NCBI GenBank assembly: GCA_965649545.1
Contig: CBFGLF010000024.1
Location: 1-18,997, forward strand
DNA length: 18,997 bases
Direction: 5' to 3'
Source: CABHOJ01 sp965649545
GTDB lineage: Bacteria > Pseudomonadota > Gammaproteobacteria > Burkholderiales > Methylophilaceae
Shown here: positions 7,275-15,235 of the stretch, piece after piece
Position numbering within the stretch: position 1 is the first letter of the stretch
How the letters are laid out: the number at the start of each line of letters is the position of its first letter
The notes under the pieces: generated by a model
Told to the model about the DNA's origin: nothing
What the model saw: the letters and a program-made list of their open reading frames with translations, nothing else
Databases searched by the model: none
Position numbers and translations under genes: made by a program

Positions 7275-8684
7275 ATGAATACTGTGACTGATATCAAAGA
7301 CTATATCGTAGCCGACCTCAGCCTCGCTGATTTCGGCCGTAAGGAAATCGCGATCGCCGAGACCGAAATGCCGGGCCTCATGGCGATCCGTGAAGAGTAT
7401 GCACTGACCAAGCCACTCAAGGGTGCGCGCATCACCGGTTCGCTGCACATGACCATCCAGACCGCTGTGCTGATCGAGACGCTGAAAGACCTCGGTGCAG
7501 AAGTGCGCTGGGCATCCTGCAACATCTACTCCACGCAGGACCATGCAGCAGCTGCCATCGCCGCAGGCGGCACGGCCGTGTTCGCTTTCAAGGGCGAGAC
7601 GCTGGAACAATATTGGGATTACACCCATCGTATCTTCGAATGGCCGGATGGCGGCTTCTCTAACATGATCCTGGATGATGGTGGCGATGCGACCCTGCTG
7701 CTGCATCTCGGTACCAAAGCGGAAAGCGATGCGACGGTGCTGAACAATCCAGGTTCGGAAGAAGAGATCTGCCTGTTCAACGCTATCAAGGAAAAGCTCA
7801 AGGTCGATCCTAAGTGGTACTCCACTCGTCTTGCCCATATCAAGGGCGTGACCGAAGAGACCACCACCGGCGTGCATCGTCTGTACCAGATGCATAAGGA
7901 AGGCCGTCTGGCGTTCCCTGCCATCAACGTCAACGATTCCGTGACCAAGTCCAAGTTCGACAACCTCTATGGTTGCCGTGAATCCCTGGTCGACGCCATC
8001 AAGCGTGCGACCGATGTCATGATCGCCGGCAAGGTGGCTGTGGTGGCAGGGTATGGCGATGTAGGTAAGGGCTCTGCCCAGGCACTACGTGCTCTGTCCG
8101 CCCAGGTTTGGGTGACCGAGATCGACCCGATCTGCGCGTTACAGGCAGCGATGGAAGGCTATCGCGTCGTCACCATGGACTACGCCGCTGAGCATGCCGA
8201 CATTTTCGTGACTGCGACGGGTAACTACCATGTGATCACCCATGAGCACATGAAGAAGATGAAGGACCAGGCCATCGTCTGCAACATCGGTCACTTCGAC
8301 AACGAGATCGATGTCGCCTCTCTCGAAAAATACGAGTGGGACGAGATCAAGCCTCAAGTCGATCATGTGATCTTCCCTGACGGCAAGCGTATCATCCTGC
8401 TGGCCAAGGGTCGTCTGGTGAATCTGGGTTGCGGTACCGGCCATCCTAGCTATGTGATGAGCTCGTCGTTCGCCAACCAGACCATCGCGCAGATCGAGCT
8501 GTTCGCCAATACCGACAAGTATCCGGTCGGCGTCTATACCTTGCCTAAACATCTGGATGAAAAGGTCGCCGTATTGCAGTTGAAGAAGCTGAACGCGCAA
8601 CTGACCGAACTCACCGATCAACAGGCTGCGTATATCGGCGTGACGAAACAAGGTCCGTTCAAGCCAGACCACTATCGTTACTAA
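7275..8684 (+). CDS. ahcY: adenosylhomocysteinase (SAH hydrolase)
   Basis: NAD-dependent cytoplasmic enzyme that splits SAH into adenosine and homocysteine, relieving product inhibition of methyltransferases. At 469 residues it is of the longer bacterial type. Substrate-domain blocks are LHMTIQTAVLIETL, SCNIYSTQDHAAAAI and FAFKGETLEQYWDYT (usually FAWKGET). The NAD-binding GYGDVGKGSAQALR lies around residues 259-272, and the C-terminal KPDHYRY tail is canonical. I place the start at ATG 7275 because AAGG (7262-7265) is 9 nt away; an in-frame ATG at 7269 would have only 3 nt spacing. An SAH riboswitch and its own promoter lie upstream. DUF360 and metF follow on the same strand. Confidence 0.98.
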   Translation: MNTVTDIKDYIVADLSLADFGRKEIAIAETEMPGLMAIREEYALTKPLKGARITGSLHMTIQTAVLIETLKDLGAEVRWASCNIYSTQDHAAAAIAAGGTAVFAFKGETLEQYWDYTHRIFEWPDGGFSNMILDDGGDATLLLHLGTKAESDATVLNNPGSEEEICLFNAIKEKLKVDPKWYSTRLAHIKGVTEETTTGVHRLYQMHKEGRLAFPAINVNDSVTKSKFDNLYGCRESLVDAIKRATDVMIAGKVAVVAGYGDVGKGSAQALRALSAQVWVTEIDPICALQAAMEGYRVVTMDYAAEHADIFVTATGNYHVITHEHMKKMKDQAIVCNIGHFDNEIDVASLEKYEWDEIKPQVDHVIFPDGKRIILLAKGRLVNLGCGTGHPSYVMSSSFANQTIAQIELFANTDKYPVGVYTLPKHLDEKVAVLQLKKLNAQLTELTDQQAAYIGVTKQGPFKPDHYRY

Positions 8685-8700
8685 GCTTCGGTTCGTAAGC

Positions 8701-8748
8701 TGACAGACAGGCGGCCCCGCGGGGTCGTCTGTCATGTCAATTCGACAT
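8701..8748 (+). repeat. two tandem hairpins between ahcY and the DUF360 gene
   Basis: TGACAGAC (8701-8708) pairs with GTCTGTCA (8727-8734), and a GC-rich inner part (GGCCCC with GGGGTC) extends the stem. Directly after, sharing one base, ATGTC-AATTC-GACAT (8734-8748) forms a small stem. No U-tract follows, so this is not a canonical terminator. It may set mRNA ratio or stability between ahcY and the downstream genes. Confidence 0.45.
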
Positions 8749-8770
8749 GATGTGCCTTGAGGAGAGCAGC

Positions 8771-9118
8771 ATGAGACTGATCATCGTATGGTTACTGAAT
8801 GCATTGGCGTTACTGGCGGTCGCTTACCTGATGCCGTCGATCCATGTCGCAGGGTTCACGGGTGCGCTCATCGCCGCAGCCGTCATCGGCCTCGTGAACA
8901 TGCTGATCAGGCCCGTCCTGGTTTTGCTGACATTGCCGGTCACTGTGCTGACGCTAGGCTTGTTCATTTTCGTGATCAATGGACTGCTGTTCTTCCTGGT
9001 TGGGCATTTTCTCGAAGGTTTCGAGGTGCGCAGCTTATGGTCCGGTATCCTCGGCGCGATCCTCTACAGCCTGATCTCCTGGGCGCTGACCGCGCTGGTG
9101 CTGGGCGATAAAGATTAA
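8771..9118 (+). CDS. DUF360 (YvlD-like, 'phage holin family 4' superfamily) small membrane protein
   Basis: A 115-residue integral membrane protein. About four hydrophobic segments are visible: 3-22, 30-50, 54-82 and 90-112. The family signature is AYLMPSIHVAGFTGALIAAAVIGLVN, IRPVLVLLTLPVTVLTLGLF and FVINGLLFFLVG. Databases often call such proteins holins, but nothing here suggests a phage, and the cellular role is unknown. The start is ATG 8771, with GAGGAG 6 nt upstream; an in-frame ATG at 8747 lies inside a hairpin and lacks a site. The gene lies between ahcY (86-nt gap) and metF (20-nt gap), an order I recognise in betaproteobacteria, suggesting co-transcription but not necessarily a methyl-cycle role. 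Confidence 0.88.
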   Translation: MRLIIVWLLNALALLAVAYLMPSIHVAGFTGALIAAAVIGLVNMLIRPVLVLLTLPVTVLTLGLFIFVINGLLFFLVGHFLEGFEVRSLWSGILGAILYSLISWALTALVLGDKD

Positions 9119-9138
9119 GCCGATAACAATCAAGAAGA

Positions 9139-9981
9139 ATGAAGTTGAAGAATTCCCCCGTGATCAGTTTTGAGTTTTTCCCGCCAAAAACGGCGGAAGG
9201 GATCGCCAAGCTGCGAGAAGCGCGTACGCAACTCGCCAAGCTGCAGCCCAAGTTCTTTTCCGTGACGTTTGGCGCGGGCGGTTCGACTAGGGACCGCACG
9301 CTGGACACGGTGCTGGAGATTCAGGCAGAGGGTTATGAGGCAGCGCCCCATATCTCTTGTATCTCATCCAGCAAGCAGGAGATCCGTGACCTGCTGGAGC
9401 GCTATCGACAGAACGATATCCGCCATCTTGTGGCATTGAGAGGCGATATCCCTTCAGGCGAAGCGAGCGCTGGTGACTTCAGGTATGCGAATGAGCTGGT
9501 GGCGTTCATTCGCCAGGAGACGGGCGATTGGTTCGATATCGAGGTGGCAGCATATCCAGAGTTCCATCCGGAAGCGGCTTCGCCAAGTGCCGATCTCCAG
9601 AGTTTCAAGCGCAAAGTGGATGCTGGCGCTGACTCCGCGATCACACAGTATTTCTACAATGCCGATGCTTACTTCAGGTTTATCGAGCAATGCGATGCGT
9701 TGGGTATCAAGGTGCCGATCGTTCCAGGGGTCATGCCGATCTATAACTTCACCCAGCTGGCCAGATTCTCGGGTGTCTGTGGTGCAGATATCCCGCGTTG
9801 GCTGAGATTACGCCTGCAGGATTATGGTGACGATCTCGCTTCCTTGCGGGATTTCGGGGCGGATGTGGTGACCGACTTGTGTGAAAAACTCATCGCCGGC
9901 GGGGCGCCTGGCTTGCATTTCTATACGCTGAATCAGGCGAATACGATCTCTACCATCATCCAGCGACTGGATATCAAGTAA
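9139..9981 (+). CDS. metF: 5,10-methylenetetrahydrofolate reductase
   Basis: FAD enzyme reducing 5,10-methylene-THF to 5-methyl-THF, the methyl donor for remaking methionine from homocysteine. The 280-residue TIM-barrel length is typical. The N-terminal VISFEFFPPKT contains the catalytic E12. FSVTFGAGGSTRDRT follows at 40-54, LRGD at 100-103 (FAD-linked D103), and SAITQYFYNADAYFRF in the substrate region. The ATG at 9139 has only a weak AAGAAG just upstream. It is the last gene of the methyl-cycle cluster; a perfect 13-bp hairpin follows 8 nt after the stop. Confidence 0.97.
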   Translation: MKLKNSPVISFEFFPPKTAEGIAKLREARTQLAKLQPKFFSVTFGAGGSTRDRTLDTVLEIQAEGYEAAPHISCISSSKQEIRDLLERYRQNDIRHLVALRGDIPSGEASAGDFRYANELVAFIRQETGDWFDIEVAAYPEFHPEAASPSADLQSFKRKVDAGADSAITQYFYNADAYFRFIEQCDALGIKVPIVPGVMPIYNFTQLARFSGVCGADIPRWLRLRLQDYGDDLASLRDFGADVVTDLCEKLIAGGAPGLHFYTLNQANTISTIIQRLDIK

Positions 9982-9989
9982 TCCATCTG

Positions 9990-10019
9990 GTTCAGGCGCA
10001 TGGTGACATGCGCCTGAAC
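9990..10019. terminator. hairpin terminator between convergent metF and smg
   Basis: GTTCAGGCGCATG-GTGA-CATGCGCCTGAAC is a perfect 13-bp stem with a 4-nt loop, in the 45-bp gap between two converging genes. On plus it is followed by pyrimidine-rich ATCTCTCTT, so it should stop metF transcripts. On minus no T-tract follows, so for smg it may act only as a 3' stabiliser. Confidence 0.75.
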
Positions 10020-10026
10020 ATCTCTC

Positions 10027-10479
10027 TTAATGCAGTGTCGGCCTGCTTTCGTTGAACATGGCGTCTTCAACGAACAGGTAGTCACTGGCCTTGTCCTGGT
10101 TCCAGAGGGCCATCAAGACGATCCAGCGGATCTCCTCAAGGCTGATCTCGGACTGCGGCAATGCCATCGCACGATCGATCACCAGCTCTCGCTGGCTAGG
10201 ATTCAGTACGTTGGCCTGTTCCAGGAACATCATGAAGCTCAAGCTTTCATGACTGATCTTCTTGGTTTCGGGTTCGGTGTAGACCCGGAACCCGGTGGCG
10301 TGGCCAGCCACAGAGGGCTGGTCGGTCATGGCTTCGAGCTGGTCGAACCAATCGAAGGCACCATCGATGTCTTGCTGGTCGAATCCTGCTGCGAATAGTT
10401 CTTTTGCTAACGTGCTTTGGTCGGGACGGATATCTGCTTCAAAGTAATTTTCGAACATGTACACCAAGACTTCGAACAT
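10027..10479 (-). CDS. smg: Smg / DUF494 family protein
   Basis: A 150-residue conserved cytoplasmic protein of the DUF494 (Smg) family, function not established. Recognisable parts are MFEVLVYMFENYFEADI at the N-terminus, AAGFDQQDIDGAFDWFDQLE at about 31-50, FLEQANVLNPSQRELVIDRAMAL and the C-terminal EIRWIVLMALWNQ. The ATG at 10479 is preceded by GGGGA at good spacing. It lies 25 nt after dprA, on the same strand, as in many beta- and gammaproteobacteria. In many relatives topA follows; here the next gene is the convergent metF. Confidence 0.93.
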   Translation of the reverse strand: MFEVLVYMFENYFEADIRPDQSTLAKELFAAGFDQQDIDGAFDWFDQLEAMTDQPSVAGHATGFRVYTEPETKKISHESLSFMMFLEQANVLNPSQRELVIDRAMALPQSEISLEEIRWIVLMALWNQDKASDYLFVEDAMFNESRPTLH

Positions 10480-10504
10480 AGATTCCCCAATCGAGTAGTT
10501 CCGG

Positions 10505-11593
10505 TCAGGCGATGCGCTGGTAACGCCCTCCCGGTAGAGAGGCTATTTTATTTTCCAACTCCAGCACCAACAGAATGGCTGAAAGGTTTTCGCTCGTCAA
10601 GCCGCTGCGCTCGATCAACATATCCATATTGATGGGGTCGAAACCCATGGAATCCAGCACTGGATGGGCATCTGCGGCTAGCTGAGGGGTCTGTGCGGGC
10701 ATACTACCGGTTGTAAAAATATCTAATTCGTCCACTATATCTTGTATGTTGTCGACCAGCTTCGCGCCTTGTTTGATGAGTTGGTGACAACCTTTGGATA
10801 CGGGTGAATGGATGGAGCCAGGGATGGCAAAGACCTCACGGCCTTGTTCCGCAGCGAGTTTGGCCGTGATCAGTGAGCCACTCTGGATATTCGCTTCGAC
10901 GACCAGGGTGCCTATGGATAGTCCACTGATGATCCGATTGCGGCGCGGGAAGTGTTGCGCACGGGAAGGGGTGCCGAGTGGGAATTCTGACAGGATCAAA
11001 CCGTGCTCAACGATCTGATGCGCGAGTTCACGATGCTTTGCCGGGTAGACGATGTCCAGTCCGGTGCCGACCACCGCGATCGTGGCGCCTTTCGCTCGCA
11101 GCGCGCCTCGGTGTGCCGCCCCATCGATCCCCAGTGCCATGCCGCTGACCACACATAATCCCGCGTTGCATAACGAGAAGGCGAATTCCTCCGCGTTCCT
11201 CTCGCCTTGTGCCGTGGCATTGCGGCTACCGACCATGGCGATGGCCTTGCGCGTTAATACGGATAGATCGCCCTTGGCATAAAGGATAGGCGGCGGATCG
11301 GAGATCTCCAGCAAGGCTTGGGGGTAGTGGCTGTCCGAGAGCGTGATGAGATGGTTGTTGCTTTGCTTCAGCCAGTCGATGCTGGCTTGCACTCGTTCGG
11401 GTTCGCCGCCTTGCGCGATCGCTTCTGCGATATCCCGATTGACGACATCCTTGAGCTGGCTGATAGAGGCGGCACAGATAGCCGCCGGGTCACCGAAGGT
11501 ATTGAGGAGTTTGCACAGGCTTTGACTGCCAAGCCCTGGGATCAAACTTAATGAGATCCACAGAGCTATTTCATCTGCATTGTCCTTGGACAT
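10505..11593 (-). CDS. dprA: DNA-processing protein DprA
   Basis: Cytoplasmic protein that binds incoming single-stranded DNA and loads RecA during natural transformation. It has 362 residues. The N-terminal helical (SAM/HhH-like) region covers about 10-65 (LSLIPGLGSQSLCKLL). The Rossmann-like DprA core covers about 90-290, with VGSRNAT (121-127), VVSGMALGIDGAAHRGAL (148-165), TGLDIVYPAKH and a FPLGTPSRAQHFPRRNRIISGLS ssDNA-binding block. A C-terminal winged-helix domain covers about 300-362. The ATG at 11593 lies 9 nt after the LysM gene stop, with a weak Shine-Dalgarno, so coupling is likely. A dprA gene alone does not prove competence. Confidence 0.96.
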   Translation of the reverse strand: MSKDNADEIALWISLSLIPGLGSQSLCKLLNTFGDPAAICAASISQLKDVVNRDIAEAIAQGGEPERVQASIDWLKQSNNHLITLSDSHYPQALLEISDPPPILYAKGDLSVLTRKAIAMVGSRNATAQGERNAEEFAFSLCNAGLCVVSGMALGIDGAAHRGALRAKGATIAVVGTGLDIVYPAKHRELAHQIVEHGLILSEFPLGTPSRAQHFPRRNRIISGLSIGTLVVEANIQSGSLITAKLAAEQGREVFAIPGSIHSPVSKGCHQLIKQGAKLVDNIQDIVDELDIFTTGSMPAQTPQLAADAHPVLDSMGFDPINMDMLIERSGLTSENLSAILLVLELENKIASLPGGRYQRIA

Positions 11594-11602
11594 GCTGATC
11601 TA

Positions 11603-12769
11603 TTAAGGCGTTTTGACAAGGTCCAAGACGTTGACCTGTTCAGATGACTGCATGATAAGGGCGTAGGACACATGCTCGAATGTGCGGAACACCATTAGCA
11701 GCCCGATGCGTTCATCAGGTAGTTTAATTAGGGATGGATCAGAAGGCTTCGCCTCTTTTTCGAGCTGCCTTTTTGCTTCCGCTTCTGCCTCTTCAGGCTT
11801 AACAGGGTCCCCCCAACGATAAGGGGCCGCTTCAGGCTTTTCCCATTTCACTGGACGATCGACACGCTTGCCTTTGGCATCTTTTTCTATGGGCTTTTGA
11901 ATTAGCCTACCAGTGCGGTTGATTGTCAGCACGTGGCCTTCTTCTAGCCCCTCTGCACTGCCGCGGTTGATGCTAACGATCATGTTGCGCCCTGCCTCAG
12001 CAACACCATCATAGACAGCAATGATGCGACCAGTAACGTCAGCATCAGGCGGGCGCGGTATGAAAGCGTTCTGTATCTTATCCGGAGCGGCTACTAGTTT
12101 GTCCATAGTAAAGATCTCTTCTTTGGCCCGCATGATCTCTACCGTGGCAGGTTCACCATATTTGAGTACTTTGGCGTCACCTAGATAAATCGCTTCTATA
12201 CCAAGAGGCAACCTCGTATCAGGGTCGACAAGAGGGCGCCCAGGGCGGTAGATGTGCCACTGCAGTCCAGCACCTTCTTCAATCTTAGACACATAGACTT
12301 TTAGCCCAGGAGTTAGAGCGAGTCGACTGTCAGGTCCGCCAATGACAATTGGCGCCTTATCAAGCCCATCGTTATTGATCACGAGTGGCTGCGTCAAGAA
12401 GGGATTGATGATGTTAGGTTGTATCGTCGGAATGGCTTGCTTGTCGAGCTCTTCAGTACGCACGCCTGGCTCGAGTACGACAGTACGCTCTTTTAGCAAT
12501 CTAAGTTGGGGGCTGCCGCTGCTCATATCCAAAACGACCACATCCCCAGGGTAGATGCGGTGCGGGTTCTTGATCTGTTCGCGGTTCATGCGCCAGACCT
12601 TTGGCCACTGCCAGGGGTCTTTGAGGAACTTGGCGGAGATGCCCCACAAGGTATCGCCTTTGACGACGACGTGACGCTCTGGGTGGTTGTCCTGCAACTC
12701 GACGGTATCGGCCATTGCAGGCAAAGCCAGGCAACAAAGCAACAGCGGCGTTATAATATATTTATTCAT
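11603..12769 (-). CDS. exported LysM-domain protein
   Basis: A 388-residue protein with a signal peptide (residues 1-20, ...LLLCCLALPAMA) and one LysM peptidoglycan-binding domain at about 32-80 (HVVVKGDTLWGISAKFLKDPWQWPKVW...NPHRIYPGDVVVLD). The rest (about 90-388) has no domain I can name, apart from a charged EAEAEAKRQLEKEAKPSD linker near 330-348. It probably sits in the periplasm bound to the wall. It is the first gene of lysM-dprA-smg and divergent from def, an arrangement known in betaproteobacteria. The ATG at 12769 has only a weak GGGG-type site. Its base composition (about 50% GC in lines I counted by hand) is lower than def and fmt. A possible promoter TTGAAT-N15-TTTAAT lies on minus in the gap to def. 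Confidence 0.88.
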   Translation of the reverse strand: MNKYIITPLLLCCLALPAMADTVELQDNHPERHVVVKGDTLWGISAKFLKDPWQWPKVWRMNREQIKNPHRIYPGDVVVLDMSSGSPQLRLLKERTVVLEPGVRTEELDKQAIPTIQPNIINPFLTQPLVINNDGLDKAPIVIGGPDSRLALTPGLKVYVSKIEEGAGLQWHIYRPGRPLVDPDTRLPLGIEAIYLGDAKVLKYGEPATVEIMRAKEEIFTMDKLVAAPDKIQNAFIPRPPDADVTGRIIAVYDGVAEAGRNMIVSINRGSAEGLEEGHVLTINRTGRLIQKPIEKDAKGKRVDRPVKWEKPEAAPYRWGDPVKPEEAEAEAKRQLEKEAKPSDPSLIKLPDERIGLLMVFRTFEHVSYALIMQSSEQVNVLDLVKTP

Positions 12770-12875
12770 GTTGGTGGCCCCGATCCTTTAGCGCAGAATC
12801 CCTAATCCGCGAAGTCGCATTAAATTCTGCATGTAATTCATTCAACAATCAAGCTTTTATGGCATTCCTTATTTT
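12770..12875. promoter_or_regulatory. divergent intergenic region lysM/def
   Basis: A 106-bp A/T-richer gap that must hold promoters for both the lysM-dprA-smg and def-fmt units. On minus, TTGAAT-N15-TTTAAT is a possible lysM promoter. On plus I see no convincing -35/-10 pair for def. No terminator or riboswitch is recognised. Confidence 0.4.
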
Positions 12876-13376
12876 ATGGCGATCCTAGATATCCTCAATT
12901 ATCCAGACCCGCGCCTGCATACCGTCGCAGCCCCGGTGAAAACCGTGGATGCGACCATTCGCCGGCTGGTCGACGACATGGCAGAGACCATGTATGCGGC
13001 CCCGGGTATCGGCTTGGCGGCGACGCAGGTCAATGTACACCAGCAGGTCATCGTCATCGACACCAGTGAGGATAAGCGCGACCTGAAGGTATTCATCAAC
13101 CCGAGCATCGTCAACGCCTGTGGCAGGCAACAATATGAAGAGGGGTGCCTTTCCGTACCTGGCGTCTATGAGACCGTGACGCGGGCAGAAAGCATCACGG
13201 TGGAAGCGCTCGGTCGCGATGGACAGCCGTTCACCCTGGAAGCGGACGGCTTGCTGGCGGTGTGTATCCAGCACGAGATGGATCATCTCCTCGGCAAGGT
13301 GTTCGTCGAATATCTTTCGCCACTGAAGCAGTCACGCATCAAAAACAAGATGAAGAAACGGCAGCGCGACCGTTAA
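12876..13376 (+). CDS. def: peptide deformylase
   Basis: Removes the N-formyl group from nascent polypeptides; an Fe(II) or Zn metalloenzyme in the cytoplasm. It has 166 residues. All three signature motifs are intact: GIGLAATQ (44-51), EEGCLSVPG with ligand C91, and QHEMDHLLG with H133, E134 and H137. The start MAILDILNYPDPRLHTVA is canonical; no clear Shine-Dalgarno precedes it. Its stop overlaps the fmt start (TAATG), so the two are translationally coupled. First gene of the def-fmt-htpX-rsmB-DUF4390-ntrY run. Confidence 0.98.
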   Translation: MAILDILNYPDPRLHTVAAPVKTVDATIRRLVDDMAETMYAAPGIGLAATQVNVHQQVIVIDTSEDKRDLKVFINPSIVNACGRQQYEEGCLSVPGVYETVTRAESITVEALGRDGQPFTLEADGLLAVCIQHEMDHLLGKVFVEYLSPLKQSRIKNKMKKRQRDR

Positions 13377-14311
13377 TGGCGGCCCTCAAGGTGATATTCG
13401 CGGGCACGCCTGATTTTGCGGTGCCCGCCTTGCAAGCGCTGATCGATTCACGACACGTGGTCAGTCTTGTCCTGACGCAACCAGATCGACCTGCCGGGCG
13501 TGGCATGAAGCTCAAGGCCAGCCCTGTCAAACAACTGGCGCTCGCACACGGCATTCCGGTCTTCCAGCCGGAGACCTTGAAGGATCCTGCCGTGCAGACA
13601 CGCATCGCGCAGGAGCAGGCCGATGTCATGATCGTCGCCGCCTATGGTCTCATCATCCCGACTGCGGTGCTCGATATGCCGCGACTCGGGTGCTATAACA
13701 TCCATGCCTCGTTGCTGCCCAGGTGGCGAGGCGCCGCGCCGATTCAGCGGGCCTTGCTGGCAGGCGACAGCGAGACTGGCGTGACCATCATGGAAGTAGT
13801 GCCGGCGCTCGATGCCGGTGCGATGGTCAGCAAAGGTGTGCTGCCGATCAACGAGCGCTCGACCGCGCAGAGCCTGCATGACGGCCTGGCCGCGATCGGC
13901 GGTGAGCTGATGGTGGAAGCCATGGACCGATTGTCCGAGACCGGCGTGCTGGAAGCGGAGCCGCAGGATGCAGCCTTGGTGACATACGCCGAAAAACTGC
14001 AGAAGTCGGAAGCCATGATCGATTGGACGGGCAGCGCGACTGCGATTTCGCGTCAGGTCAGGGCATTCAATCCCTTTCCTGTCGCCCAAAGTCCCCTCCA
14101 TGGTGAAGTCTGTCGCATCTGGATGGCGACTTCCCAAGCCGGCAAAGGCAAGCCTGGAGAAGTCGTGGCTATCGGAGATACCATCCTGATCGGCACAGGC
14201 GACGGGCTACTGTCCGTCGAGGAGTTGCAGTTGCCAGGCGGCAAACGTCTGCCTGTGAAGGATTTCATGGCGGGGCGCAGGCTCAAAATCGGCGACCGCT
14301 TCGGCGATTGA
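13376..14311 (+). CDS. fmt: methionyl-tRNA formyltransferase
   Basis: Formylates initiator methionyl-tRNA using 10-formyl-THF. It has 311 residues, the usual length. The N-terminal VIFAGTPDFAVPALQAL and the SLLPRWRGAAPIQRAL block (112-127) are diagnostic. The catalytic residues N108, H110 (YNIHAS) and D146 are present. The C-terminal OB-like domain starts near 205 (AISRQVRAFNPFPVA). The start is the ATG whose A is the last base of the def stop; the open frame extends further upstream inside def but the family N-terminus begins here. Fmt makes the formyl group that Def later removes. Confidence 0.98.
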   Translation: MAALKVIFAGTPDFAVPALQALIDSRHVVSLVLTQPDRPAGRGMKLKASPVKQLALAHGIPVFQPETLKDPAVQTRIAQEQADVMIVAAYGLIIPTAVLDMPRLGCYNIHASLLPRWRGAAPIQRALLAGDSETGVTIMEVVPALDAGAMVSKGVLPINERSTAQSLHDGLAAIGGELMVEAMDRLSETGVLEAEPQDAALVTYAEKLQKSEAMIDWTGSATAISRQVRAFNPFPVAQSPLHGEVCRIWMATSQAGKGKPGEVVAIGDTILIGTGDGLLSVEELQLPGGKRLPVKDFMAGRRLKIGDRFGD

Positions 14312-14379
14312 ATTTCCGGAGTTCACCCGCATCTAAGGGAACGACTGAAGCTATTTTCAGGATTGATGAAGGAACAACG

Positions 14380-15222
14380 ATGTTAGGTAATTGGTTCAAG
14401 ACGACGATTCTGATGGCGGGCATCGTCGTGCTGTTCGGTACTGTAGGGGCGGCCCTAGGCGGCGCCAGCGGCATGTTGATCGCACTGGTGCTCGCCGGGG
14501 CCATGAATATCTATGCCTACTGGTTCTCCGACAAGGCCGTGCTCAAGATGTACAACGCGCGCGAAGTCGATGCGCAGTCGGCCCCCAAGTTCTATGCCAT
14601 GGTGCAAGAGCTGGCACAGAACGCCGGCTTGCCGATGCCGAAGGTGTATATCATCGATGAACAGCAACCCAACGCCTTTGCGACCGGACGAGACCCGGAG
14701 CATGCGGCGGTGGCAGCCACCACCGGTATCATGCGCATCCTGTCGGAACGCGAATTGCGTGGCGTCATGGCTCATGAGCTGGCGCACGTCAAGCATCGCG
14801 ATACCCTGATCTCGACCATCTCTGCCACCATCGCCGGTGCCATCTCCTCGATCGCGCAGTTCGGCATGTTGTTCTCTGGTGGTGGCCGGGACCGCGGCGT
14901 TCATCCGGCAGTCGCATTGCTCATCATGATCGTCGCACCGCTGGCAGCCATGCTGATCCAGATGGCGATCTCGCGCGCCCGCGAGTTCGAGGCGGACAAA
15001 GGCGGTGCCGAGATCAGTGGTGATCCGGAAGCCCTTGCCTCGGCTTTGAAGAAGATCCACGATTATGCCCACCAGATCCCGATGGATACGGCGGAGCAGC
15101 ACCCTGAGACTGCCCAGATGATGATCATCAACCCGCTGTCCGCCGGTGGCTTGAAGGGCCTGTTCAGTACCCATCCGCAGACGGAAGAGCGTGTCGCCAA
15201 GCTGATGGCCATGGTGCGCTGA
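14380..15222 (+). CDS. htpX: membrane metalloprotease HtpX
   Basis: Zinc M48-family protease of the inner membrane involved in quality control of membrane proteins. It has 280 residues. Hydrophobic segments are at about 8-27, 30-48, 144-165 and 176-198. The zinc site is HELAH (132-136) plus the downstream Glu of REFEAD (201-206). NAFATGRDPEHAAVAATTGI is also typical. The start ATG 14380 has AAGGA 6 nt upstream and gives the family N-terminus MLGNWFKT; a longer frame back to 14308 adds unrelated residues. It lies 68 nt after fmt and 13 nt before rsmB. Confidence 0.97.
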   Translation: MLGNWFKTTILMAGIVVLFGTVGAALGGASGMLIALVLAGAMNIYAYWFSDKAVLKMYNAREVDAQSAPKFYAMVQELAQNAGLPMPKVYIIDEQQPNAFATGRDPEHAAVAATTGIMRILSERELRGVMAHELAHVKHRDTLISTISATIAGAISSIAQFGMLFSGGGRDRGVHPAVALLIMIVAPLAAMLIQMAISRAREFEADKGGAEISGDPEALASALKKIHDYAHQIPMDTAEQHPETAQMMIINPLSAGGLKGLFSTHPQTEERVAKLMAMVR

Positions 15223-15235
15223 TCGGCATATCGCG

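Noticed and set aside
8771..9118. Phage holin or prophage remnant
   Set aside because: The DUF360 label 'holin family' is historical; there is no endolysin or other phage gene nearby, and the neighbours are core metabolism.
12859..12888. 9-codon mini-ORF (MAFLILWRS) overlapping the def start
   Set aside because: No ribosome site and no regulatory codon pattern; the overlap with ATG 12876 is probably chance.
13448..14137. 229-codon open frame antisense to fmt (and a similar one antisense to htpX at 14455-15174)
   Set aside because: Shadow frames of well-identified genes, without a plausible start region or domain.
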